From the NCBI GenBank assembly GCA_030062745.1, contig CP099842.1:29984901-30048900 (forward strand): a DNA stretch of 64,000 bases, written 5' to 3'. The notes under the pieces are model-generated. The model was not told the origin of the DNA. It saw only the letters and a list, made by a program, of their open reading frames with translations, and ran no database searches. A program made the position numbers and the translations under genes. Below are positions 45,430 through 58,065 of this stretch, piece after piece (within the stretch, counting starts at the first letter, position 1; every line of letters starts with the position of its first letter). The DNA comes from Capitulum mitella (lineage: Eukaryota; Arthropoda; Thecostraca; Pollicipedomorpha; Pollicipedidae).

Positions 45430-47084
45430 ACATGAAGGTCACCATTGTCAGAATTCGAAGAATCCAACACCAGCTGGGTTCTCCGGATGGAGCGGAATCA
45501 GAGGCCTCAGGCAGAGTGCGAAGGCCTTCAGGGTGTAAAAACTATTCATGCGAGGTCGCAATTAGTAAACGCGCCGCGCTTTTTCATTTTGTATGCAAAC
45601 GCTGGGTGCAGAAATTACTGGAAGATTCAGTACTGAGTGTCGATGGCTTAGGGCTGATTGAAGACTGGGACTGGAGGCCTTTGGGCCATAACTGTAACCA
45701 TAATAGGAGGGTCCGAGGGGTCCTACGCTTTCCCCAAATTTTTGGAATTGACGCTCATGTGTTGCACGGAAGCTTGGTTGAGGCCCGTTACTTGCCATCC
45801 ACTACAAACCAATGGCAAATTACAGGCCACCAACGACAGGTGGATGATAGCGCTGAGCGTGGGTCGAGGCCGGCGGTCGCAGTGCGGCCAATGCCGTTAC
45901 CCTGCCGCAGTCACACGTGACTGGCCGAATTCCGACGCGTTCTGCCGCTTCGTGACGCACGCTCCTGGAAAAGTACGAGCGCCGGACCATCGCACGCGGA
46001 AACACCAAACAAGGGCGGAAAAAGCGGCGCTATCTAGAATCATTGCGTGCTCAGGAGTCCGACGGCAGGACACCGGCAGCTATCGGCCTGCCGGCGGTCC
46101 GAAATAACAGCGGCTAAGTACAAAAACGGGTGTCTGGTACCGACCGCAAGCCAGTAAAAATGGCGCGTCCTGACAGAGTGATGTCATGCTACGAGTAGAA
46201 AGACTCTGATGTTTTATGTCACTGATATGGACAGTGCAGACAATCGGAACACGCTAGAAAGAAGGAAAAACGGCCGCAAATGTAGTGGCGGATTGCCCGT
46301 TTCGATGTCGTTACTGAGCAAGAAGGCCGAGTATTTCCATCGGAGCAGCTTAACTTAGAATTCGAGACTTCATTGCTCAGAATATAATATTTTTGCAATA
46401 TTTCGGGTACTTGAGCGGAAAGCACGCCTCCTCCGCAGATTGGTCAGCAGGAAGTGTTGGGACTGATTACGAACTCGATAGTTGGAAGCTAATCGGATCC
46501 AGTCATATCTCGTTCTTTTGAATCAATGTCCTGTTTCTTGGACCTTGCTTGATGCTTCAGAAAGATACACAGAAAAAAACAAGACACTGAATGAAATTCT
46601 GTGTTCGCATAAGCTCAATGGCATCCATTTCCAATAAGCTTCTGTTGTTTTATGGAACGCCAGCAGCGGATGCACAAACCGAGTGCAGGATTTTCAGGTC
46701 CGTCGCAGTTTGGGCACTTCTGCTTCGCGGCTGGGCCCGAAGCAATAAGACCCACTTTCCTTCCGTCTCGTCCAGCTATATGAAGCTTTACATCCCCACT
46801 GCCGCTCGCCAGTACGTTCGGGCGCCAGTCCTGGGCCGACGCCGCTCCTGCAGGGTGGAGCCTCTCCTCGCAGCGGCACCAAACAGACCGTACATAAATA
46901 GTGTATTTCACCAGCGATCAGCGGGCGCCGGCCGCCGCGCCCGCGTCGACGATGTCCCAGAGAGGCGGCGTCGGCGGCGACGAGGTGTCGGCTCGCGCGG
47001 CGACGCCTGACACCCGGTCCCGGCCGGCCGGTCAGAGCCTAATGAAGGGTGGAGGGAGCGGGGAGATGAGAGGAGGGGAGGGGC
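45430..47084. other. no further gene called
   Basis: Moderately GC-rich DNA with open frames of 140-160 codons in several phases at 45432-46107. There are no motifs, start context or splice support. The part next to 47085 is the 3' side of the SVWC gene; I could not find a clear poly(A) hexamer there. Confidence 0.35.
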
Positions 47085-48505
47085 TCACTGCAGCGGGGCG
47101 TCGGTACCCTGGGGGCCGCTCGGCAGCAGCAGATCGCGGGCGTTGAAGCCCTGGCTGCAGGTGAAGGTGGGACAGCAATGGGGGAACTTGGCCGTCAGGT
47201 TCTCTTGGCGGGTGTACTTGCACTCCGTGACGGTGTCGAGCACGCGCGGGCCGCAGTCGAACACCTGAAACGGCCGGCGCCTGTCAGCCGCTGCTCATCG
47301 GGCACTGACGCGACGCAGCCGCGTCATCCGACGGGCAGCGGAGGGTGGGTCAGACCGCGGGTCGGGCAGACTGGGTCTGGCCGCGGGAGGATCGGCCAGA
47401 CTGAGTGGCCGCAGATCTTGAGAAGAGGATTTTCTCGGAGAGTTGATGCATGGCTCATCACATTTGTAACGAATCTCTCGTAATGAATACATGTGCACTG
47501 CAGTGGTGAAAAGTTTTCAATTTGACTACCCGCCTGAGAAAAAGAGGTTTATAACTGTAGTTCAGAAATCGGTACAGCCAAAAACTATCAGCTTGAAAGC
47601 ATGCCATGAACCGTCGCTTTGAGTGTAACCAGCAGCAATGAGTGAAACGAGAAGACACAGCGAGATTGTTGTATCTTAGCACGGTTAGGTACGCCGCTCA
47701 GCACCACACACCTGCTCGAAGAGTCCCAGCTGGCCCTCCTTGTTGATGGGCAACGCCATGCACTCGGCCATGGCGCACACACCGCTGATGCGCCAGGTTT
47801 CGCTCACGTTAAAGAGCTCGTTGTTGTTGAAAGAATAGCACCGACCCGGATGATCTGAAAAAGCGAACAGGTGATACGGTGGTCAGTGGGCCACGGGACA
47901 TGGTCAGTCTAGTAAATGCGGTTAAGAGTGTCCAGCCTTCGAGAATCAGTAGGGATCAATTTTGGGGATGGCCACAAGATCAGGAAAATGACCTTAAACT
48001 CCGTCCTTGTAGATGCTGATTTATGATCTTTTCCTCCGGAAGTAACCTCTTGGTGTTACAAAAAGCTCCCATTAAAGCCATCCCTTACCTCCGGAACCAA
48101 AGATCGTTCTGGAATCTCCATCGGGCCAATTTTGCGATTCCTAAATCCGACAATGAGGGCTTGAGGACGGCCATTCTCACCCGGCCCTAGGACCTGAAGG
48201 CGGTTCTACTAGTCTAACCCGATGACCCAGAGACGGCCCAGCTCGCCCGACCTAGTGACCTGAGGACGACCCGACCCACCTCTGAGGACGTCAGAAGGGA
48301 TGGTGCGCACGAACACTTCCCCGCTGCCGGGCGTGGGGAGCTTGGCCAGAACCTCCTCCAGCTTGGGGTCGATGGCCGCGCCCTTGTCCTGGGCCTGGGC
48401 CTGGGCCTGGGCCTGGGCCGGGGCCTGGGCCTGGGCCTGGCCCCGGACCAGGACGGCCATGCCGACCGCCACCAGGGTGATACCGACGCTGACCAGGGTC
48501 TTCAT
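47085..48505 (-). CDS. secreted single-domain von Willebrand factor C (SVWC/Vago-type) protein, 3 coding exons, 182 aa
   Basis: Coding exons are 48505-48280, 47854-47712 and 47264-47085. Donors are G|GTGGGT and G|GTGTGT, acceptors TTTTTCAG|A and GTTTCAG|G, phases 1 and 0. ATG 48505 begins a signal peptide (MKTLVSVGITLVAVGMAVLV). A spacer of (Ala-Gln)n follows at 23-39, encoded by a GGGCCT hexanucleotide repeat, then a linker to residue 75. The domain has eight cysteines (81, 102, 107, 127, 138, 153, 154, 159) with the signature HPGRCY, VCAMAEC, DCGP, ECKYT and FPHCCPTFTC, the SVWC pattern found in arthropods. Family members are secreted and respond to infection; Vago acts as a cytokine-like antiviral factor in insects. 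A role here is inferred from family only. The AQ spacer is unusual. An upstream in-frame ATG at 48538 would add 11 residues before the signal peptide, so I prefer 48505. Confidence 0.85.
48385..48443 (-). repeat. coding (GGGCCT)n hexanucleotide repeat
   Basis: About nine hexamers, one altered to CCGGGG, lie inside the first SVWC coding exon and encode alternating Ala and Gln directly after the signal peptide. The unit is six bases, so length changes stay in frame. Confidence 0.85.
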
Positions 48506-48603
48506 GCTGCTGTCCTGTCGGCCAACGAACCATCTCAACCGCGCATCCAGACGGGATCGGAGATGACTGATGCGACAGCGTCTGTCGCGCTCAAAACAGC
48601 GGG

Positions 48604-50626
48604 CTGGCAGACACAGAGGTGTACTGGCAGCAGCGGAAAACGCTCACAAAATTGCAGTGTAAGACGTTGGGGTTAGTTAAGCTATGTTAGAACACTTTCA
48701 CTCAGTTGCTAATCTGGCGAAAGTCCGGTTGAATTTCCGTCCGAAAAAAGCAGCGATGAAATCGACCAAACCCTTAGACACCAGTCGGTCTTGAATTTTC
48801 CTTTTTGCCGATGTCCGAGGACCCTTTACAACATTAAAAAGATCGCATCGTGCCGTCATGGTCGTCTGGTGCATGCAATGCAGCCGGCTGGCGTGCGGCC
48901 GGGGGCGGCGGTAGCCAGCCTTGGTGCGCCTGGTCCGGGCTGCACCATTTGCCGACGAGGTCGGGCGTGGCCGGGGGCGCGGTTCCTCGGACAAAGGCGG
49001 CGTCCAGGGCGCCGTCCGCGGCGGCCCGGCGGGCGGCGGCGACCTCGCGCCCTCCGCTTCCCCGCCCACGGCCGCACGCGCACGCAGGAAGTCGGCCGGT
49101 CGCCGGGGCGGCGCGCCGGCGACCTTGAACAAGTGGGTCCCCGCAGTGCGCTGCAGTCACTTTCTAGCGGGCGGTGGCCGGCGCGCCGGCGACGCCTGGC
49201 GCGCGATAGGCGGCGTGATGCAAGCGACGGCGCCGTAAATCACGTCGGCGTCGACAGAGCGGCGCGTCGGCCGCGACGGGCGGCGCCCGGTGGCCGTTAC
49301 GACACCGCTGGAGCGGCGGGGAAGGGAGATGAAAGGCTAGCATCCTGGGTTCGAGATTCAAAGAAAAGATTAAGAAAACTGTTACGTCCAAAGGGGGACA
49401 GCAAAAGTACGACACGGGCTGCGTGGTGACTAAGTCAGCGAGCAGTCATGTCTTTTGTGCGAGTTGGAAAGATTGGTCCAACCCAAGACTTTCCGGGAGA
49501 TATTAGGGAAAACGTTGTTTGAATTCGGCTGGAACGCTAAGACAACGACGCTATCCCTATTCGCTCGATCTATTGCATTTCTGACGCATTGTGCCTTAAC
49601 TCGCCGGATATCCAGTGGGTTTCACGCGAACAATAAAACGTATCGCGACCGGAAAATACTATCGGTTCTCTATCAGAATTCTTAGCTATCGTAATGGACA
49701 CAAAAGAGCCCTTTGCAAAAACAACTCAGATTTCTTGTTATTCCACGCTTTCGCAATCGATCGAATTGCCGTAACGGCGGAGTCAAGTTTGAAGAGCAGT
49801 AGTTATTTTGAGCAGATGTATTCTTGTGACCATCTGCAGTCTCCGCAGCCAGTATGATTTAACGTTGAAGTCACTCTAACGCAGTCATATCATGCGGTCC
49901 TGGAATTAGTTGTGGCGATTGCCAATGTCAGCATTCATACGGTTCAACTGAACCCTTTCAGCTTCAGTTGACGGAAACGATATGTGCAAAGTTCTATGTG
50001 TCTAACAGGATGCAATTGTCATGAAAAGACAGGGCATAAATGTCAAAGAATCGAATCAGTGAGAATTTGTTTTCTGATGCACGTATACGTTTGCGAGTGC
50101 AAGTAAGTTTGGCTCTTTATCGTGAGGTGCAAGGCTTCCCAGGCGTGAGGACAGGCATAAGCTAAGTCTATATGCCCTTAAAACCATATTCCTGTTTCCA
50201 TGCCACTTTAAGAGGTATTTTGCGGAACTTTCATTGAATTAACGAATTTATTCTGACTAGGCACCAAGGCGTCAACTTTGGAACACACGACGATGTCTCG
50301 TTTCTCGACAAAAAGATTTACAATGAAAGCAAGCTTTTCAAACACAACGTGTAGCCGTCTCCTAAATTTCCTACACTATGGAAGGCTCAGGATATGCGTA
50401 AGTCCGACAATCCGACAGTAAGTCAGAACGAGGTTATCCCTCTTGCTTCTTGCACCTGGACTAAGTCAAGCTGGTTTTCACGCGTGAAATGCGAGGAGCG
50501 CAGCCGTCAGGTTCCACCGCATGCTGTAAACCGACGGCCGGCGTGCGGATGATCCGTTGCACCACAGCTCGCGCCGGCTGTCCCTCAGCTGTCACTTCTC
50601 GCTGCACACCGCTCGCGACCACTTAC
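48604..50626. other. probable 5' intron/upstream region of the SVWC gene; GC-rich island 48850-49330
   Basis: An acceptor-like CTCTGTGTCTGCCAG (minus strand, AG at 48605-48604) could join a leader exon to the SVWC start exon. The GC island is open on both strands, and I see no supportable exon. The remainder, 49340-50480, shows nothing. Confidence 0.3.
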
Positions 50627-50679
50627 CTCTGATTCCAAGAGTCGACTGCGCCGGGCCGGCCGGCCCATGCCGTTTTATA
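50627..50679 (-). promoter_or_regulatory. TATA promoter with 21-nt leader exon, minus strand
   Basis: On the minus strand, TATAAAA (50679-50673) stands 32 bp upstream of an initiator GCAGTC (A+1 at 50647). Transcription would run 21 nt to a consensus donor CAGAG|GTAAGT (exon ends at 50627). The first coding exon downstream on this strand that I can support is the SVWC exon at 48505, so this is a candidate for its promoter. Confidence 0.45.
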
Positions 50680-50699
50680 GCGGCCCGACCGGCGCCAGC

Positions 50700-52929
50700 G
50701 TCCCCCTCCCCCCCCCCCCTCGCTCCACCCGGTCGTGGGCCAGTGGCCGCAGCCGGCCGCTGCCTGAGGCCACGGAGGCGGGCCACATCACATCCCGTGG
50801 AGGGAGGTGGTGGGTCTGGCACCAGCGCGCCGCCCTCTGCCGCGCCAGCGCCGCGTCTCCGAGCCAAACTGCGCTGGCAGGTGGTAATCCTGGCCGTTGT
50901 AGCACGTTACGCCGATTTCTTTTGAAATGTTAAATCGAAGAAGATATGCAGGTTGTGACCGGAGCTTTGTCATTTCAGGTGAGAAAAAGTTGTCATTGGG
51001 AGAAATGATTAAGGACAAAAGGCGTCACAAAGTTTGCTGTGTTCACCGGACTTGTTTGCTTCAATTTACATTAACGTACCCCTGCTTACATATGAATCAG
51101 GAATAATCAACAACTCTAATCTCGATGTGCAAAGCTGTTTACACACAAGTTCAGGTTTCTGTCAAGTGACTTCAACCTGGTTTTTGCAAGGGCTCGGAAT
51201 TATAAACATGGCAATAAGGTCAGACTGCGTTCACAGTAAACTATTAGTACATATTTTCTCTTTCCGCTTTTTTACTGGATCTTTTATAAACTCGTAATTG
51301 TGGTGATTAGTTGCTGCAGAGGAAGAATACCATTTTTGACAAAAACACTAATTTTCCAACATACCTCTTTCAGTGCCATTGACACGGAGAGTGCAGTGAC
51401 AGATTAGGGATTTTCCAGAATATTTACACCATCAATTTAGTTATACTGTCATGACGAGCCGGGCATCAGAGGCGGGGTCATGCATTGCTGCATGATACTT
51501 TAGCTTCTGTACGCATACAAACGAACATATTAAACAGGAGGAAGTGACCGGGATCAACCGTAAAGTGTGTTGTATGTAAATAACATACCTCCTTTTCAGA
51601 TCCAGAAACTGCGAGAAAGCATGATCGCGGCGTGATACACAATACAATTTCCATTAGGTCTCGACACGCCTCGGTCGCCGCTGCCATCGTTCCGACTGTC
51701 CAGCGATTCCGGGACTGGCGTTTACCGCGCAGTGTCGCTCCGAGCCGGCGACCGTCGACGCACTACACCGACAGCCGGGAGGAAAACAAAGACTGGCGCC
51801 GAGCCGCCCGGGGGTCACACCGCCGTGCCAGCACCACGTACCACGCGTGCGGTGGCACCGGGCGGCGGCGCCGGCCGGCCGTGTCGCCGGGCTCGTGCCT
51901 CAGGTCAAGGTCACGGTGACCGCCACTTTAGGCCAGCTGCGCCGGGAATCGTCGCCGAGAAGGCCACGAGCAGGCGTTGGATGGAGATTATCCGTCGCGT
52001 CGCCGTTGCCGGGCCGAAGCGGGAGATGGCTTCACTGGTTATTGGGACTGTTTGTCCACTGCCGCTCCTGAGCGAGGGTTAGCTTGAGAGTGGATATGTT
52101 GGTTCACTGGGCCCGAATGTTTGTCAGGTTTCGTCCGCTCAGCTCCAGAAGATGAGAAGGTAAATGGAATACTGCAACACCAAGCATGCTAACATGAAAA
52201 GGACGACTGGGACTTACAACGACAGACAGACAAGATACGAGTCTTAGTCGTGTCGGCATTCACTCCACAACAGATCGACCAGCGGCTAACGGCTAGAACC
52301 CTCATCTCTCGGATTTTGATGAAAAGTGGACTGCTGGACTATCATAGTCGCCCAACACGCCTGATTAACTTTTCTGGCCTACAATTAACGGTTTGGGAGT
52401 TACAACCTCAGAAACCTTGAAGCTATTGCTTGGAAGGGTATTTTTAGCAATCAATAAGATTGGCAAAATGTGTCGCAGTCCGCATCAGCGGACACTACCA
52501 CACTCAAAAACATTAGAGGAATCTCAAAATAAAGTAATTTTTGGCACTTAATTATCCGTCTTAAGTCTAGCTCTTGATTAATGCCACGCGACCCACTTGG
52601 ATCTCAAGCTAAGTACAGCTTAACTTTTTTCGCGTGAAAATGAAAGTTCGATCTATAGCTTTGCACTTAAGAAATACAACTGATGGGGATTCTCCTCATT
52701 TTTTTTTTTTTTTTACTTTGGAGGTGCTCTTACTTTTACCGTAAGATGTTGTTTACCTAATGGTAAACAAAGTGGCAACGGGCAGAGTTCCAATAAAAAT
52801 GGACTTTTTCGGGATCGCGAGGTTACCATTTCAGAATCTGATATCACTCTTTACACTTAACCTTGGCAACGGAAAGAGGGTATTTAGACATAACATGGCA
52901 ATGCCATTGACCGAAAATGTTGTTGCGTT
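50700..52929. other. no gene recognised
   Basis: Two GC-rich stretches (to 50900; 51650-52070) have many overlapping frames and no motif. A T-run lies at 52700-52715. No supportable exon. Confidence 0.4.
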
Positions 52930-53900
52930 TAATGCTTCAAGGGGCTCCAATGAGCCCCTAAAGCCACAAGAGTCTTCTAATGGGCCTCCAAATACACAGG
53001 GGACCTTTGGTCAAGTCCGAAGATCTCCAGATGTTTAAAGGGAATTCTGGAGAGGGACAGGAGCTCTTGGTGTACCTGCGGACCCCTCCGGAGTCAGGGG
53101 CCCCAATGGACCTTAAGCAGCCACAGGGACCCCGTCCTTCCAATGAACAACTATATACACACGGGCCCCTGGTCCTCTCCAGGACACCCTGCATATACCT
53201 AGAATTTCTGGAGTGATCATGGCTGGGGGGCTTGGTGTGCCCAGGATCCTTTGAAATCGTCGACTCCAGTGGGCTCCTAGTAAGAGAAGAGCTGAAGCTC
53301 AGGAGCCACGGGAGAACCTGAATTTCAGTATTAGCCCAAATATACAGGGCCCCTAGGCCTGGCCAGTGACCCTGACCACCTTCAAATGCTCCAAATACAC
53401 CCAGATCTTCTAATCAAGTTCAAAGGCTCTCCGGACATGCATAGAGTATTCGGGAAACGCCCATGGGCCCTTGGTGTTTCCAGGACCCCAGTGGACTTTT
53501 GACATCAGCCACAGGGGCCCCTGACTTCCAATAGGTCCCTGGATACACTGGGGCCCCTGCAGTGGTGTATCCAGGATTTCGTCCCGGAGGATGTCAAATG
53601 TGGTCAAGGGGTGACCCTTGCAGCCTTCTCCAAGGGCCTTCAAGGCTCCCAAACAAGGGGCCTTCTCCGTGACTTAGGGGGCTTCATTCTTGGACTTGGG
53701 GGCCCTTTTTAGGCTCAAGGTCCCATGTTAATGCCCTGGAGGACCGTTTTTGACGTCTTGGACGCGTTCCGGGCGCTTTAAGATTTAAACTGCCAAAAAG
53801 TGGTAAACCCTTCGGCCCCCGGGGAGCGCCCACCACCTCCAGGGGGCATGTCCCCCTTTGGGTAGGCCACCGGGCCCCTGTTCAAGTTCAGGGACCCTCC
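52930..53900. repeat. degenerate GGGGCCCC-rich minisatellite
   Basis: Loose repeats of words such as GGGGCCCCTGG, CAAATACAC and CCAGGACCC recur at irregular 25-60-bp spacing. They resemble, but are not the same as, the array at 59650-60590. No gene. Confidence 0.5.
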
Positions 53901-54339
53901 ATATGTGTATGTGAACTTCTAGAGAGGGCCTTGAGCCAGTTATGTATTCAGGAACAGAATGAAAGTCAGGAGTCCCGGTTTTTGGTGGCCGTCTTCAGAA
54001 AAACCCTGCACATATCTAGTCTCTGTACCTGGCTAAGGGCAGGGGCCATTAGAACATTCGAGGGCGGTTTAAAAACAAGGGGTTGAGGGCCCCTGCTCTG
54101 CTAGTCACTTATCGCAGACCAGAATAGTCTACGAGCGAGTTTACCTACAGGCAATCCGTCCCATGAAGCCCTAGTTAGTTACGAGCCGTTGAACTCTAAT
54201 GGTCGACTGCGAAAATGATGCCTCGCTAAGGAACGACACGAACAAATCGTTGTAGACGGGGAAAGGGGTCGTCACGTTAACAGCGACCTTGGAGACCAAA
54301 AGGAGTGACGTGGCTGAAAAACCCTGCAGGCGGGCCGTG

Positions 54340-54700
54340 AATACATCAAGCGCGGGGACGAAGCCGGCTTCGGTTTCGATTCCGGCTTCGCGAAGCCACA
54401 TTTTCCCTATACTGGCTCCGACTTCGGGTTGGACCATTTGTCATTTTCGCCGATTGGTTTTGGCTTCGGCTACGGCTTCGTGTTATTGTTAGCGGTTAGC
54501 CTCGGCTTCACGTCATGCCATTTTTAACGATTGTTCTTGGCTTTGGTTCCGGCTTCGGGTTCGAGCGATTTTCAATTGCTGGGTTTGGCTTCGGTTTCGG
54601 CTTCCCGCGATTTTCAGCTGCTGGCTCCGACTCTGGTTTCGCAATTTCTCCATTGCAGTTACGACTGCTCAATAAAACCAGTCCTCCCACTTTCCTCGAA
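54340..54700. repeat. GGCTTC-rich degenerate repeats
   Basis: GGCTTCGG-type hexamers are arranged in ~42-45-bp higher-order units, for example the two units across 54540-54640 ending GCGATTTTCA. They are related to the 55180-55350 array. Confidence 0.7.
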
Positions 54701-54954
54701 AAGTAGGTGATAGGCCGTGCAACGGCCTGTAGCCGATGAATACTGCATGTATCCTGCACTGGTATTTTTTCTGTTTGGCTGGACGGGGCATAAGCAGTTG
54801 GATACGGTTTGGCGGCAGAGTTTTCATATCGCTGAATAACTTAACTTAATGGTAAAATCGCATTTGAACTGTAGTCAGTGTTTGCTTGACTCAAGTTTGG
54901 GACAGAAAAGGTAATCATTTCAGCTATTTAACTTCCTTTGATTTTCAGGACTAA

Positions 54955-55140
54955 GAAATACGAATGACAATACGAATGACATTTTCGATGACAATGACAA
55001 TGACAATGAAATACGAATGACATTTTCCGCAATTTATCTCATCCCTTTTTGCATACATGCAACAATGGCTTTGGCTTTGAGAAACAGCTTTGAACACTTG
55101 ATTTGAACACAGCTTTGAACACTTGAAACACTTTGAACAC
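54955..55140. repeat. short GACAAT/ACGAATGACA and TTTGAACACT repeats
   Basis: Two adjacent simple-repeat blocks: GACAAT-type repeats (about 54962-55025) and TTTGAACACTT repeats (about 55088-55142). Confidence 0.6.
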
Positions 55141-55179
55141 TTTCGTCTTCGTGGTTTTAAGCTGCTGTCTTCAGCTTCG

Positions 55180-55350
55180 CGTTTTGCAAAGTTCGAAGTC
55201 ATTGGCGTCGGCTTTGGCTTCGCTTTTGCAAAGTTCGAAGCCAGTGACTTCGGCTTTGGCTTCGAGCTTTCAAAATTTGAAACCACTGGCTTCGGCTTCG
55301 GCTTCGCAGTTCCGAACTTCAAAGCTATCGATTTCGGCTTCGAGTTTGTC
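55180..55350 (+). repeat. 42-bp tandem repeat
   Basis: Four units of 42 bp, each AAGTTCGAAG...GGCTTTGGCTTCG-like. Because 42 is a multiple of three, both strands stay open (plus strand KFE..GFGFGF; minus strand KPKPKP). Differences between units fall at all codon positions and are mostly non-synonymous, which argues against a gene. Confidence 0.75.
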
Positions 55351-55417
55351 TTTGTGTCATTTTTGCGGCTTCAAATTCGGCTTCGGAGCCAAAATCCAGA
55401 CTTCGTCCCCATGCCTG

Positions 55418-55492
55418 GTATATATACATGTATATATACCTACATATATATATATATATGTATATACATATATATATATATATACATATATC
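55418..55492. repeat. (TA)n/(TATACA)n microsatellite
   Basis: TATATACATG and TATATA runs with a few interruptions. Confidence 0.85.
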
Positions 55493-55499
55493 ATTACAG

Positions 55500-56837
55500 A
55501 TGTTTTCATTTTTAAGCCTTTGCTGCATACTATTAATTTCGCTGGTGATGGAGGTCACTGCCGTCAAAGGGGACCCAGGCCATTTAAGGGGTCCCTGAAA
55601 AGCTGCTTGTCCCCCATCCGAAAATATGATCAGCCGCCGCTGTTTCCTCCAGTGATGTCTTGCAGACCAAACGTTAGTTACGAGTACACCAACTGTATTC
55701 ACAACACTAAATAACTGACGATGCAGTGTCATAGCGGGTCATAACTAAAACATGAACGATGTGGAAACCACCGCTTTGTTCGTTATCCAGTCCGGTAAGC
55801 ATAACTGCGCCGATGTCTGCTGGTACGGTTTTTCTATTTCTGTTTCTGTTCCGAGTGTGACGCTTTAACAGACAAAACATTTGGGATTCATGTGATGGTT
55901 AATCATTGTCTTGACAGCCCACTTGGCGTGCTTTCTGCTTCCAGCCATCCTTGATATAGTCTTCTCTTCTGAAGTTTCCTTTTCCGACAGCTTCGTGCCA
56001 TATTTAGGTTTCAATATGTCTCCACGCCGGCGGAAAGCCCCGAGCGCGTGTCAACCGCGATCGGGATCAGGGAAGTAGACAGTGACATCTCGCGGACGGG
56101 CCGCGCACTTCCCGGCGTCCCCGCGGCCTGCCGGCGCCGTCCCCGCCCGCCGGACGACAGGGAAGACGGCCCAAGGATGGAGACGAGGACGACGTCTCGC
56201 CGCGCGCGCAAGGATAACGGGTGCGGCGCCGGCCGCGCGCTGCGGCACGAGGGCCCGCGCCGGGCGTGGTCCAGGCCCGCCCCTGCCGACGCCGTCTGGG
56301 ACGCTGAGGCGCCGGCCGCCGCCCGGAGCCGGGCTGGGGCTGCGCGCGTGACGCGAGTTCGCGCTGGGTCCGCCGCACGCGATGGTCGCAGCGACGGAGC
56401 GCCGGGAGCGGAGGCGGTCGCTGCAGCTTTATTGTATTGCACTGTATTACAGTCGTTGGACTGTCCACTTGGCACAGTGGCTATTACGCCCAAGTCAAAC
56501 TAGCGCAAGGTCAAAATGCGCAAAGACCCACAAACACAGATACATGTTGCCGTACACATCACAAAAGCAGTCGCAATGTTAATCCGCCATCGAGTCGAAC
56601 TGCATTCATTTTAAATTGCCTGCGAACTTGCTGTCGCACCGCTGTCAGTTCGGGGGAACTGGCTGTATAAAGTGGGTGCTCTGAAACTGAAACGCCGCCT
56701 CCCAGCCTCTGTCCTCAACAGTAGGACTCGAAACGACCGGTCTTGCCTCGTGCTTCGCTCTCGCATCGCACTGTTCAGCTGGAAGACGGCCGCAAGTGAT
56801 GCTGGCTCCCCACACCGGAGTGACAAGTGTGTCAGGC
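55500..56837. other. no gene called; GC-rich island 56020-56430
   Basis: The island is open on both strands without motifs. A TATAAAG at 56664-56670 on the plus strand could be a TATA box, but no initiator stands at the right distance. Nothing else is supportable. Confidence 0.3.
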
Positions 56838-58065
56838 TTCATCCCGTCCCCGATTGGGGGGGCACTTGACCGCCCCCCCCCTGAGGTTTTTCTGGGATTG
56901 CGAGAGAACAAACAAACACAGAGCCACGAAACTTCGTGTACCTTTTGCCTGATCATTTTTACACTTTGATGCAAAGTTTTCACCTCAGGTCAGGTCAGGT
57001 GCCTGACCTAGGCCAGATCAAACGGACTGATGTCCAAAAAAGTTTAGCGCCCTGTACCTTTTTCGCAAAACAAGATATCACAATAATACTTTCAGGGATT
57101 AGTGATCTTGATAGATGCAACAAGTTTGCTATCTCAGATTTTTCGGAATTTTCCGGGTCATTGACCTAAGGTCAAGCCCATTTTTAAAACATGCTGTTTT
57201 TTTTTCGGAAATTGACGGAATATTTCATAACATTTTTAGTGTGGAGTGAAGCAGACATCTAGTTACCGTCATTGAGCAAAGTATAAATGACTTCCAGCCA
57301 TTGGCCTGAGGTCAGGTCACGAATAGCTGTTGTGAGTCAAAATGTGCCACCGTCAAAATCAGCGATGAATAACTCAGAATGGGTAGAAAATGTTAGAACT
57401 GGCTTGCGCAGATGTAAGTAATACCAGAAACCCAAAAAGTTTTAAAAAATTGCATGGTTTGGAAATATACAGGCTCTCACGAATAAAGCTCCGCCAGCTG
57501 TGTAGATTGGTACCTAATGATTGTTTCCAAAATTTAAGCATGAAAAACCATCACAAGAACCACTAAGATCAATAAAATTTACATGGGTAGGCTTTGTTCG
57601 CAAAAACGAAGGAACGCTGAAATTAGTTCCCGTCAATTTCTTGCTGCGTACGTCTGCGGCGCACGCCGACATCCGGCGCGAAAATTTGCCGTGTCTTTAA
57701 CTCAGCGTTTCGGCGTTTATATTGAACAAATCCGAGAAATTAGATGTGTATCGGCATTTGCGGACCTTTACTTGTGCGCTGGTGCCTTTACCGATGCGTT
57801 ATTAGTCACAGCCCTTGAGATTCAGGCCGTTTCTCGGTCTCATGCAGTCGGCTATGAGAAGATATATATAAGACGCCAATTGCTTACATATTATCTAAAA
57901 TTAGAAATGAGAACAGTTTTGGGCTCTACTCGTCACAAGCTTCCAACGGTGTGCTTATTTTTATCGTGTGACCAACCGTTCGTGAGTTAGAGGGGGGCGG
58001 CCAACTGCCCCCCCTCCCTCCGGTCGAGCGTGATCGTGGCCGACCGACGGTCGTGCGCGGGTTAA
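56838..58065 (+). mobile_element. TTAA-type element, family T2, most complete copy
   Basis: A 1228-bp copy from a degenerate TTCATCCCGTCCCCGATTGG to GTGCGCGGGTTAA (58053-58065). It has G/C-tract inner stems at both ends (GGGGGGG...CCCCCCCC), AGGTCA-rich flanks and no transposase. It is similar to 1834-4455 (with insert) and, reversed, to 32079-33240. The TTAA is intact only at the right. Confidence 0.7.

Noticed and set aside
45432..46107. Two overlapping 150-160-codon plus-strand frames
   Set aside because: They differ in phase over the same bases and show no recognisable motif, splice sites or start context; I could not choose either.
48834..49160. VTAAHC on the minus strand, as in trypsin-like serine proteases
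   Set aside because: Only the hexapeptide matches. A stop codon stands two codons upstream, and the rest is Ala/Arg/Gly/Pro-rich GC-island translation without Asp or Ser catalytic motifs.
49330..49360. Possible tRNA B-box (GGGTTCGAGATTC)
   Set aside because: No A-box or cloverleaf can be folded upstream.
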